NCBI GenBank assembly: GCA_030560485.1
Contig: JAKTTS010000220.1
Location: 1-24,205, forward strand
Reading direction: 5' to 3'
Length of the DNA: 24,205 nucleotides
Source: Ascoidea tarda (nom. inval.)
Lineage: Eukaryota; Ascomycota; Saccharomycetes; Ascoideales; Ascoideaceae
This document shows positions 1 through 8,451 of this stretch, in pieces (the first letter of the stretch is position 1; every line of letters begins with the position of its first letter). Position numbers and translations under genes: made by a program. Below the pieces are notes generated by a model, which did no database searches, was not told the DNA's origin, and saw only the letters and a list, made by a program, of their open reading frames with translations.

Positions 1-21
1 TCACCGAGTGTATATTGCAGG

Positions 22-1980
22 ATGAATCGTAATTTGTGTGTATTTTTAAGGAACAAGAAAGGCAGTTTTGTCGCTTCATCAAAACTAATTCAAAGGAAGT
101 GTAACATCAATGGTATAGTTTGCTACCTTGCTGCGAGAAGAATATCAGATAATTCCTTTCGTGGAAATACAAACATAGAGCCTGTTGATTGGTCGCCCAC
201 AGCTACTGAGAATGAAAGATGGCTAAAGACGTTAGATAAGAGCTCTCGAAATTCAAATGATAATTCTATTCCAAATCCTCACAATCTTAATGTTGATAGC
301 TTCAATAATTATGACGAACAAAGATTTGAGAAAAATATCAATCAATTATTAATAAACCATGGAGAATTAACACCAAAAGAACAGAAAGAAATTGAGAACC
401 AAAATTTATTTAAAGATATTAAAGATAGTGAAGATAGTGAAGATTTTAAAGATCTTAAAGATTATAATGGGAAAAATCCTTTTAAAAATGAATCATTTTT
501 TAAAAAAATTGAACCAAATTCACTAAAAGGTAATATAAATGAAAACAAGTTTTCAAAAGTGGAACAATCAATCAGGAATAAAGAAAATTTTGGGTTGAAA
601 TATGAATTTAAAGGAGTAGACGAAGATGGGTTTTTGGACTTAAAGATCCCATTGGATCAATTTAAATCACTAAAAGCATCACCATGGTCGAACCTATCAT
701 ATAAACAAAGACCAAAATCAACAACTAGTCAGACATTTCTTGATATGAAATTAGTTCGATTAACAGCAGGCAGTGGTGGAAATGGAGCGATATCATTTTT
801 TAGAGATGCTGGTAGACCCAATGGACCTCCTGATGGTGGAAATGGTGGAAATGGTGGAAACATTTATGTTCAAGCCATTGAAAGTTTGAATTCATTGCAT
901 CATTTAAGGAGTACGTATGCTGCAAAATCTGGAGTTTCGGGATCAAAACATCAATTGGATGGAGCTAATGGAGAAGATATCATTATTACAGTACCTGTTG
1001 GTACGATTATAAGATGGATACCTGATATTAAAGAAGTTAAAAAATTACAAAAAGAAGGAGCTAGCACTGACTATTTTAATATAAAGGGATTTGGAGAGGT
1101 TGATGGAGATTTTAATCCAAAATATGTACAACTTTTCAGAGATTCATATGAAATCGGAAAAGGATGGATATATAAAGAACATGATGAAGAATATTATCAA
1201 GATAAGGATTATTTCACAGAATTGAATAAAAAAGTTCAAAAATATGATAAAGCCACATATACAGAGGAATTAAATAATGATATTTTTCCAATTGCAGGAC
1301 TAGATTTAAATCGATCATCGAAAAAACCATTATTGTTGCTAAAAGGAGGTAAGGGAGGATTGGGTAACATTCATTTTTTAACTAACTTGATAAGAAACCC
1401 CAGATTTTGTAAAGAAGGAAGAGCAGGTCTTTCGCAATGTTTTGTGTTTGAATTGAAACTATTAGCAGATTTAGGGTTAGTTGGTTTACCGAATGCAGGA
1501 AAATCAACATTACTAAGAGCGATATCAAATGCAAGACCCAAAGTCGGAGCTTGGGCATTTACTACACTAGAGCCAACAGTTGGAACTATCTCATTGGGAA
1601 TTGAGAAGCCATCATTTACTGTTGCTGATATTCCCGGTATCATAGAAGGAGCGTCTACAGAAGGAAAAGGGTTGGGCTTGGAGTTTTTAAGACATGTGGA
1701 AAGATCATCAGGATTGGCATTTGTGATTTCATTAGGTTCTGTTGATCCAATTTCTGATTTAACGTTGTTGATCAGAGAATTGGGGCCCAAGAGAATGGAT
1801 AATAAAAGAGTTTTGGTTGTTGCAACAAAAGCAGACTTGAAGGACTCTCAAAACAAATTTCTTCAGTTGAAGAGGTTTGTTGACGAAAATGGCTGGAAAG
1901 TGGTGCCCTGCTGTGCGAAAAATAACGAAAACGTTGAGAAAGTAATCCAGCTTATGGGCGAGTGTGCCAACAAACTCTAG
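22..1980 (+). CDS. MTG2: Mitochondrial Obg-family GTPase Mtg2
   Basis: A 652-aa Obg-type GTPase expected to act at the mitochondrial inner membrane in assembly of the large mitoribosomal subunit. The N-terminus is basic and rich in Asn and Lys, as for a mitochondrial presequence. The glycine-rich Obg fold starts near residue 242 (DMKLVRLTAGSGGNG, then PPDGGNGGNGG). The G domain follows: G1 GLPNAGKS at about 488-495, G2 TTLEPT near 514, G3 DIPG near 536, G4 TKAD near 602, and a G5-like CAK near 632. The segment with NERWLKTL near residue 65 resembles the N-terminal region of yeast Mtg2. The protein is longer than S. cerevisiae Mtg2 (about 518 aa) because of a charged linker at about 75-235. 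The first ATG is used; only 21 bases precede it in the window and they end in TATTGCAG, so an upstream non-coding or short coding exon cannot be excluded. Function comes from family knowledge; motifs are seen directly. Confidence 0.95.
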   Translation: MNRNLCVFLRNKKGSFVASSKLIQRKCNINGIVCYLAARRISDNSFRGNTNIEPVDWSPTATENERWLKTLDKSSRNSNDNSIPNPHNLNVDSFNNYDEQRFEKNINQLLINHGELTPKEQKEIENQNLFKDIKDSEDSEDFKDLKDYNGKNPFKNESFFKKIEPNSLKGNINENKFSKVEQSIRNKENFGLKYEFKGVDEDGFLDLKIPLDQFKSLKASPWSNLSYKQRPKSTTSQTFLDMKLVRLTAGSGGNGAISFFRDAGRPNGPPDGGNGGNGGNIYVQAIESLNSLHHLRSTYAAKSGVSGSKHQLDGANGEDIIITVPVGTIIRWIPDIKEVKKLQKEGASTDYFNIKGFGEVDGDFNPKYVQLFRDSYEIGKGWIYKEHDEEYYQDKDYFTELNKKVQKYDKATYTEELNNDIFPIAGLDLNRSSKKPLLLLKGGKGGLGNIHFLTNLIRNPRFCKEGRAGLSQCFVFELKLLADLGLVGLPNAGKSTLLRAISNARPKVGAWAFTTLEPTVGTISLGIEKPSFTVADIPGIIEGASTEGKGLGLEFLRHVERSSGLAFVISLGSVDPISDLTLLIRELGPKRMDNKRVLVVATKADLKDSQNKFLQLKRFVDENGWKVVPCCAKNNENVEKVIQLMGECANKL

Positions 1981-2458
1981 GTGTGCTACTTCTCTTTCCC
2001 TGTACATATATACCAAAAACACAGCACACGCACAGCAAACGCGATTATTTTGTGGTAACGTTACAAACGCACTTTGACACGACATGAAAGTGCGTGATCG
2101 TAGCGTTCGTACCGCTTTCGAAGCTCCGTGCGTCACGCTCCACGGCAGAGGCATTTGCTCTTTTCCTTCTTCTGCTTCTTTGCTTCTTCTGCTTCTCCTG
2201 CTTCCTGTTGTTACTGCTCAACATCTTCCTCTGCTGTTATTGCACAATATTTTCTTTCAACACCCGTTTATTGTTTGATTTTCTCGTCAGTAGCTGTTTT
2301 TTCCCAGTCATTGCTTGCTGCTGCTTTCTTCCTATTCTGGCTTTACCTTGTTTTGGTCTACTTTTGGCTTATAAAAAAGACAGAAAGCAGTAATTAAGAA
2401 TTAAGAATCCAAGTAATAAACCATTAAACCATTTTTTTTATTAAGGAATCCAAAACCA
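1981..2458. promoter_or_regulatory. MTG2-HSV2 intergenic region with GC-rich island
   Basis: No gene is supported in these 478 bases. The segment 2101-2160 is GC-rich (36 G/C of 60 by hand count), unlike the AT-rich genes on both sides. It is followed by a pyrimidine tract at about 2160-2210 made of repeated CTTCTG/CTTCC units, then AT-rich DNA to the HSV2 start. The 13-mer CACGGCAGAGGCA (2141-2153) recurs at 16742-16754 in another promoter. The region should hold the MTG2 terminator and HSV2 promoter. Short overlapping ORFs in the pyrimidine tract are low-complexity Leu/Ser translations and are not called. Confidence 0.6.
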
Positions 2459-4285
2459 ATGAATACAAGAACTGCCATTGCAAACATCAAAAAAAGCACC
2501 GAGCCAAAATTACTATGTGCTTCTTTTAATCAAGATCAAAACTGTTTTGCCATAGGCTACGAAAATGGTTTTAGAGTCTATAATACTGACCCGATGGTCC
2601 TAAGAGTTAAGAGAAACTTCAATAAATCTAATGGCAAACACAAAAATCTTTCTCGTAATAATAGCTCGACATCTGATATTCCCATCAACACCAGTAAGAA
2701 TAAATCTAATAATGACAATAACAGCAAAAACTCTAATTATACCACAAATAACATTGACAACAATCCCTCTAATTATAATTCTTCCAATAATAATAACTCT
2801 TTAAAATCAACCGGTTCAGGTATTGGCAACATAACAATGCTACATAGAACCAATTTTTTGGCCTTAGTTGGTGGTGGTAAAAACCCAAAATTTCCAATTA
2901 ATAAAGTCATCATATATGATGACTTAAAAAAGAAAAACTCCTTAATTTTAGAATTTATGAGTCCAATTTTAAATGTTTTCTTATCGAGAATTAGAATCGT
3001 TATAGTAGTTGAGACTCATATCTATGTTTATGCTTTTAGTTCTCCACCGAAAAAGATTGCAAGCTATGAAACCATAGAAAATCCTTTTGGTATTGCCGAT
3101 TTATCCAATTCTCTATCAACTGTTTCTTCCTCTACTAATAACTCCTCTAAAAACAATTCTAATATAAATCATCGCAACAACTCATCCACCTCTATTGGTT
3201 CTCATACTAGCCTTGATGAGGGTCTCAATAACAAATCTAATGAAAATACCAATAATCCTGATATCAATAATAGTGTTAACAAAATGACCAGTATCAATGA
3301 CAATAACATAAATAATAATAATAACAACACCAATAATAACAATACCAATAACAACACTAACACTACTACTAATAATAATAATACCAATAATAACACCTCA
3401 AACAGACATCGTTCTTACGCCCCTTCTACAACTGCTAACGAAATTCTTGCATTTCCTGGTCGCCAACCAGGTCAGATTCAAATTGTCGATATATCTCCTG
3501 TTGGCCAGGAACGAAACTTAATCTCAATTATAAAAGCTCATAAATCAAAAATTCGTTGTTTAGCCCTAAATAAATTGGGGACAATGGTAGCTTCGGCTTC
3601 AGAAACTGGTACAATCATTAGAATACATTCTACTCAAAACTGTACTTTATTATATGAATTTAGAAGGGGTTTGGATAGAGCTATTGTCTATTCAATGAAA
3701 TTCTCTCCTAATGGTTCAAAATTAGCGGTTATCTCAGATAAACAAACTTTACATATATTTAACATTTTTAATTCAAATTCTTTATCTAAAAGTTCAATTA
3801 TGGGTAACCATTTTTTAAATAATTCAAATCATAGTCTATCAAGCAATTCAAACTCTATAAACGATAATCCAATTTCTTCAAAATCTTTAACTTATAACAG
3901 ATCTCATATGCTTAAAAATATGCCATTTTTCTCAAGTTACTTCAACTCAACTTGGAGTTTTGTTTCTTGTCATTTAAATCAGGTTTCAACATCTTCTTCC
4001 TCATCTTCATTAAGTACTGATTCAAGTAGAAAGACAAAATTAATCCCAAACATTGATAAATATAATGACGGTTTAAACTATAATAATACTATTATTGATA
4101 GAGGTGTATTTGGTTGGTCTGGTGAAGATTCTGTTATAATTGTTTGGAAGTTTAGAGGCAAATGGGAAAAATATGTAATTGTTGAAAAAGAGAAAAAGAA
4201 ATCCGAGGACTACAAAGATTCTAATATTAGAGAATGGGAGCTTGTTCGAGAAGGCTGGAGAAGTTTTGGTGATTTGAATGATTAA
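2459..4285 (+). CDS. HSV2: PROPPIN phosphoinositide-binding beta-propeller Hsv2
   Basis: A 608-aa seven-bladed WD40-type propeller of the PROPPIN family, which binds PI3P and PI(3,5)P2 on endosomal and vacuolar membranes and supports selective and micro-autophagy. The diagnostic FRRG motif lies at residues 401-404, followed by the typical FSPNGSKLAVISDKQTLHIF blade. The N-terminal blade (SFNQDQNCFAIGYENGFRVY) and the end (REWELVREGW) resemble S. cerevisiae Hsv2 more than Atg18 or Atg21. The protein is well over the usual 450 aa. Two Asn/Ser/Thr-rich insertions account for this, at about 56-118 and 215-326, the second mostly AAT and ACT codons; both should be loops on the propeller. The gene is convergent with CDC16. 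The Hsv2 rather than Atg18/Atg21 assignment is by remembered similarity and is fairly but not fully certain. Confidence 0.9.
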   Translation: MNTRTAIANIKKSTEPKLLCASFNQDQNCFAIGYENGFRVYNTDPMVLRVKRNFNKSNGKHKNLSRNNSSTSDIPINTSKNKSNNDNNSKNSNYTTNNIDNNPSNYNSSNNNNSLKSTGSGIGNITMLHRTNFLALVGGGKNPKFPINKVIIYDDLKKKNSLILEFMSPILNVFLSRIRIVIVVETHIYVYAFSSPPKKIASYETIENPFGIADLSNSLSTVSSSTNNSSKNNSNINHRNNSSTSIGSHTSLDEGLNNKSNENTNNPDINNSVNKMTSINDNNINNNNNNTNNNNTNNNTNTTTNNNNTNNNTSNRHRSYAPSTTANEILAFPGRQPGQIQIVDISPVGQERNLISIIKAHKSKIRCLALNKLGTMVASASETGTIIRIHSTQNCTLLYEFRRGLDRAIVYSMKFSPNGSKLAVISDKQTLHIFNIFNSNSLSKSSIMGNHFLNNSNHSLSSNSNSINDNPISSKSLTYNRSHMLKNMPFFSSYFNSTWSFVSCHLNQVSTSSSSSSLSTDSSRKTKLIPNIDKYNDGLNYNNTIIDRGVFGWSGEDSVIIVWKFRGKWEKYVIVEKEKKKSEDYKDSNIREWELVREGWRSFGDLND

Positions 4286-4613
4286 TTAGTTATAAACACT
4301 CACTATTTTTACAATAATAACAGAGACAAATACTAAACTCCTATAATTTTCGGTTGTTTTTTTTAGTTTTCTCTTATCCGGCATTTCTTTGTTTTTTTTT
4401 CGATTTTTATTTATTTTATTATTTATTATGTTCAATCTTCATTACGATTAATTTTTAAGGTTTACATTAACTGGCTTGAAAGGTTTTGTGTGTTTCTTTT
4501 TATTATTTGACTCTTAATACATTTTTTTTTTAGTTTCAGTTTTTATTTCTATTATTTTAAATTAAATTTTTATAAATTAAAGCAATAAGCTATTTAAAAT
4601 AATGAAGTTGTTA
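4286..4613. other. Convergent AT-rich 3' intergenic region (HSV2/CDC16)
   Basis: These 328 bases lie between two converging stop codons. They consist of very AT-rich DNA with many oligo-T runs and TTTATT-type elements, consistent with overlapping polyadenylation regions of both genes. I see no RNA gene, ORF or repeat of note. Confidence 0.6.
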
Positions 4614-7081
4614 CTAATCGGTTTCAATATCCATTACGTCTTCTTCATCGCTACTTTGCTCTCCCTGTATTAAACTTTTTGCGAGGGTTTTTGCATCACT
4701 ATTTTCGCTCAAATTATTAATGTCTTCTGGACTCTTTCCAAATTTTGTATTAAATCTTTGAGATTTGCTCAATCCTGATAACTTCTTTTCTGTACCTAAG
4801 TTTGGCGTGGAAATAATTTCTGATTGTTTCCCTTTATATTTTTTTTTATACATTAGTGTAGCCTTATTTAGATTTAATAGCTTGGATGTTTTAGAAAAGA
4901 AGTCGTTATTTGAATCAGGATTATCAAAATTAAAATCATCTAGATTATGATTATTTTTCAATCTTTTTGAGTTAGAAAGAAGTGAATTATGAAACACGAA
5001 TCCTTTGGAGGAAATTCTTTTTGACAATAATGAATCTATTTGAGAGCTATTGATTGAACTTTTTGAGTTTTCTTCCAATGCTTTTTTCATTAAATCATTT
5101 GCTACCGGATCACTTGGAGCCAAAGCTAGAGCATCATGTAAATTTTCAATGGCTTTATCTATTTTATTCATTTTTAAACAAACTAAACCAATTGCGGAAT
5201 AAACATTTGCATCCTTTGAAGAAATTTTCAAAACTTGATTAAAGCATTCAAGAGATTTTTCAAATGAATTTAATCTTCTATAAACATGGCCCAAATTTGC
5301 ATGAATTGATAACCAAGCTTTTGAGTCTGAATTTAAATTTCTTGAAGCGCTGAAAGCTTTCAAAAAATAATACTCAGCTTTCTTAAGATCATTCTTATGA
5401 TAATATATTACACCCATTTCATTTAATAGGAGTGGGTCGGTATTACAAATTTGATAAGAAGTAGTTAGGTATTCTTCGGCTAGAGTTAAGTTGTTCATTT
5501 GGAGATATTGCATTCCGAGAAATAAATTAGGTAAATGAGTGCCTGGGAACAATCTTGCAGCAGTAGCATAAGCCGATATTGCTTGTTCATGTTCACCTTC
5601 AGCGGCAAAAGTATGAGCAAAACCTATCCAAGCCTGACCGAAATTTGGGTTCATTATTGAAGCTTTGGAGAAATATTTTCTTGCTTCTGATATTTTATTT
5701 ATTGAAAGGTAATAAATTCCAACAGCTAACCAACTTATTGATAAAGTTGGTTGGTTTTGGGCCAATTTATGAGCCATTGCAAATAGTTTATTTTTTGCAC
5801 CTAATTCATGTAAGCAACTTAAATAGTTTGACATTATTGAAACATTATATTCATCATTTCTTAAGATTCTTTCACAAATTTCAAGACATTTTTGAAATTT
5901 GCATTGAATGAAGAGTAAATCTGCTCTTGATAATAGTATATCGTTATTATTGGTTAGATTATATTCTTCTTTTAATATACTTTCTGCTTCTTCAAATTTG
6001 GGAATATTATAGTGTTTGTTTAGTCTTGTAATGTATAATAATTTTACTAATTCTTGGTTATCATTCGCATCTTCAAAATCCAAAGTATTTAAAAAGTCCC
6101 ATTCTTCTTGGGCAGTGAGAAAGTTGTTGTGAATTAATTCGTCAAACGCTTCAAAACATTTGGCGTCTACTTGAACTGCTTCTTTGTAGCATTCTTTTGC
6201 TCTATCAAAGTTATTTTGGTTTGCGTATATCATACCTCTAAGGTAACACATTGAAGCCTCTAGCTTCACACCTCCATCATAGTTTTTGTTATGAACATTG
6301 TCTTAGTAAATCGTAAATTGAAAATGAATTGAAAATGAATTGAAAATGAATTGAAAATGAATTGGAAATTGAAAATGAATTGTTGTTGCAGTGTTATTAT
6401 GATATTAGTAGCAGGAACCTTATCAGCGGTTAAGAAAAAAAAAAGAAAGAAATAAAAACGTAGAAATATGAAGTTTGGCTTACCTTCTCTTTTAAAAGGA
6501 TTTGATTCACCTATCACATCCAAAGCATCATCCCATCGATTCAATTTTGTCAAACATAAAGCAGATAGATACCTGCACGCTATGCTTTGCGACAACTCCT
6601 TTGTTGATAAGACCTGATAGGCTCTGATATAGTTTCCAGCAGAATAGTACACTTGAGCTAGCCAAAAGGCGTCACTCGGATCATCTGTCAAGGCCAATAT
6701 TTTGTCGCCAATATACTCAGCAGTCTTATAGTGGTGTTGCATCAAAGCATCATGTCTCCACAACCTCAATTTGTCGGCCTGAGAAAGAATTGGCTGGTTC
6801 GACGAGCTTTCTGTGTCAATGGCATCCTCCGGATTGTTATTGTAGCTGTGATGGCTCTTATGGCTACCCATCATGTTTAAGGAAAGATTGGCATCAATTG
6901 TGTTGCGATTGTGGTGCTGGTTCGCAAGATTGGAGCTGATCGGTTTCTGGGACAAGTTGTGTCTGATGGGAGTGGAAAAGATGCTATTCACCTGGCGGTT
7001 TCTGGTGGAGGCAGTGAGTAATGGGGAAATGGCCAACGTCGAATCATGTTGGGAGGGAGTGTTGGTGCGAAGTGAGGGCAT
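4614..7081 (-). CDS. CDC16: Anaphase-promoting complex TPR subunit Cdc16 (two exons)
   Basis: Subunit of the APC/C ubiquitin ligase that drives the metaphase-anaphase transition; its TPR superhelix scaffolds the complex. Exon 1 is 7081-6484 and exon 2 is 6301-4614, giving 761 aa (yeast Cdc16 is about 840). Exon 1 carries a Ser/Asn-rich leader and then the conserved LRLWRHDALMQHHYKTAEYI and DALDVIGESNPF segments. Exon 2 continues with DGGVKLEAS, matching the DGGIKMESS-like segment of yeast Cdc16, and then a long TPR array (for example WIGFAHTFAAEGEHEQAISA and LLNEMGVIYYHKNDLKKAE). The tail is acidic, ending in SSDEEDVMDIETD. The frame closes across the intron (598 + 1688 = 2286 nt). An upstream in-frame ATG at 7108 would add 9 residues; 7081 is chosen because the residues added look random. 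A second acceptor, with exon 2 starting at 6271, is also in phase and would delete 10 residues. The promoter is shared with YIP1. Confidence 0.95.
6302..6483 (-). other. CDC16: CDC16 intron (182 nt)
   Basis: The donor is G|GTAAGC at 6483. The branch-point candidate TACTAAT is at 6410-6404. The first AG after it is the AAG ending at 6302, giving a spacer of about 100 nt largely filled by an 11-bp tandem repeat. The two coding halves are in different frames, and both match Cdc16, which is what requires the intron. An alternative is a branch point in TTTACTAAGAC with the acceptor at GGAG (exon from 6271); it keeps phase but loses the conserved DGG residues. Confidence 0.8.
6317..6382. repeat. 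11-bp tandem repeat inside the CDC16 intron
   Basis: Four perfect copies of ATTGAAAATGA lie at 6317-6327, 6328-6338, 6339-6349 and 6350-6360, followed by a diverged partial copy and one more copy to about 6382. On the gene strand this is a TTCATTTTCAA pyrimidine-rich array between the branch point and the acceptor. Confidence 0.95.
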
Positions 7082-7359
7082 GGTGCTGTTTTGTCTCTTC
7101 TGGAGCACTTGTGCTGTCTTTGCCTGCTGAAGCTGAAGAAGAAGTTGAAGAAAAAGCAGCTGAAAAGCAGGTCCGGAGCCAGTGTTGTGGACCGCATACT
7201 TACACCTTTATCTGCATCTACCAGTTCGGTGGTTTTGGATCAGCTCCAGCTCTGGCCTCAAAAACAGCTGTCTCTGCAGTAGTGTTGTTGCTGTGCAACT
7301 GCTTCCCATATCCTCAACTCGCTATCTTAGTTTGTTGCTTGCTATTTTTAGTCTACAGT
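7082..7359. promoter_or_regulatory. Divergent CDC16/YIP1 promoter region
   Basis: These 278 bases separate the CDC16 and YIP1 start codons. They contain a purine-rich GAAGCTGAAGAAGAAG-type tract at about 7125-7175 and a moderately GC-rich middle. The YIP1 frame happens to stay open upstream into the antisense of CDC16 exon 1, but that extension has no recognisable protein content. No clear TATA box is assigned. Confidence 0.5.
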
Positions 7360-8280
7360 ATGAGTTACTACCAGTCCCAATATCCCATTTCTGGCTCAAT
7401 TCCTGGGCCTTCTGGCCCAGCTGGCCCTTTAAACCCCAATATCTTTAATTCCAACTTGTCTGGCTCAATGAACAACCAATACTATTCTAACCCAATGAAC
7501 TCGTCAACATCCAATATGGCCTCCTTGTCCACTGAAAACCAGTTGTCTACTGGAGTACTTGCTGCTTTTTCTACTTCTGGCTACCCCGGCGAACCATCGT
7601 TGTTGGAGGAATTGGATATAAATTTCAACCACATCAAATTGAAAACAATGGCTGTTTTGAACCCCTTCAACAAGTTCAACAAGAATAAATCAAATTTGGT
7701 TTTGGGCGATACTACAATTTTAAATGATTCTGATCTAGCTGGTCCTATTTTTTTTGTTCTTTTATTCGGCGTTTTCCTATTGCTAGCAGGTAAAATTCAT
7801 TTTGGCTACATATACGGCTGTGGTTTATTTGGGACTTTATCTTTACATTGGTTTCTTAAATTAATGGCTTCTTCAAATCTTGAAGAATCATACAACATGC
7901 TAAACACAAACAATAATTCTTACAATTTCAATCAACCTTCAGGAATAGATATGTACGGAAACTATTCAATTCCACAACAATCTGACGATTCCAAACCTGA
8001 AGGTGAAATCAAAGAATTGGACTTTGCAAAGTCTGCTAGTATAATTGGCTATTGTTTATTACCCCTAGTATTTGTGAGCTTTTTGGGTGTTTTTGTAAGT
8101 CTAGATAATTTTTTCGGTTATCTCTTAGGTGCTATTTGCACAATTTGGTCAACCTATTCTGCTAGTGGTTTCTTCGTGTTGACATTAAAATTACAAAATA
8201 TCAGATTTTTAACTGCTTATCCCTTGGGTTTATTTTATAGTATATTTACCTTAATGGCTATATTTGTTGAAAAATCGTAA
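7360..8280 (+). CDS. YIP1: Yip1, Rab-interacting ER-Golgi membrane protein
   Basis: A 306-aa integral membrane protein of the Yip1 domain family. In yeast it binds Ypt1 and Ypt31 with Yif1 and is needed for COPII vesicle biogenesis and ER-Golgi transport. The start MSYYQSQ is chosen because the family begins with a short Tyr/Gln/Asn-rich cytosolic region and nothing upstream looks coding. Conserved elements are EPSLLEELDINFNHIKLKT at about 80-97, then DLAGP near 126, HFGYIYGCGLFGTLSLH, IIGYCLLPLVF, and the C-terminal AYPLGLFYSIFTLMAIFVEK. About five hydrophobic segments span residues 128-303. It is slightly longer than S. cerevisiae Yip1 (248 aa); the extra residues lie in the N-terminal region and in an Asn/Ser-rich loop after the second segment. 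It converges on the protease gene with a 171-base gap. Confidence 0.95.
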   Translation: MSYYQSQYPISGSIPGPSGPAGPLNPNIFNSNLSGSMNNQYYSNPMNSSTSNMASLSTENQLSTGVLAAFSTSGYPGEPSLLEELDINFNHIKLKTMAVLNPFNKFNKNKSNLVLGDTTILNDSDLAGPIFFVLLFGVFLLLAGKIHFGYIYGCGLFGTLSLHWFLKLMASSNLEESYNMLNTNNNSYNFNQPSGIDMYGNYSIPQQSDDSKPEGEIKELDFAKSASIIGYCLLPLVFVSFLGVFVSLDNFFGYLLGAICTIWSTYSASGFFVLTLKLQNIRFLTAYPLGLFYSIFTLMAIFVEKS

Positions 8281-8451
8281 ATTTAAATAATTCATAATTC
8301 GTTAATACATTGAAATATTATCTTCATTAAAACTTGCCTTTATCTTATATATATCTTGCCCATTTGAGTAGAACAAAAAAAAAAAATTTAAAAACCTTAA
8401 AACTTCAAACCCTCAAAGTATCTGTTTTATTTAATTTTTTTTCTATGTCAT

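Noticed and set aside
7021-7359. In-frame extension of YIP1 upstream of MSYYQSQ
   Set aside because: It overlaps the antisense of CDC16 exon 1, has no Yip1-like content, and the family start matches the later ATG.
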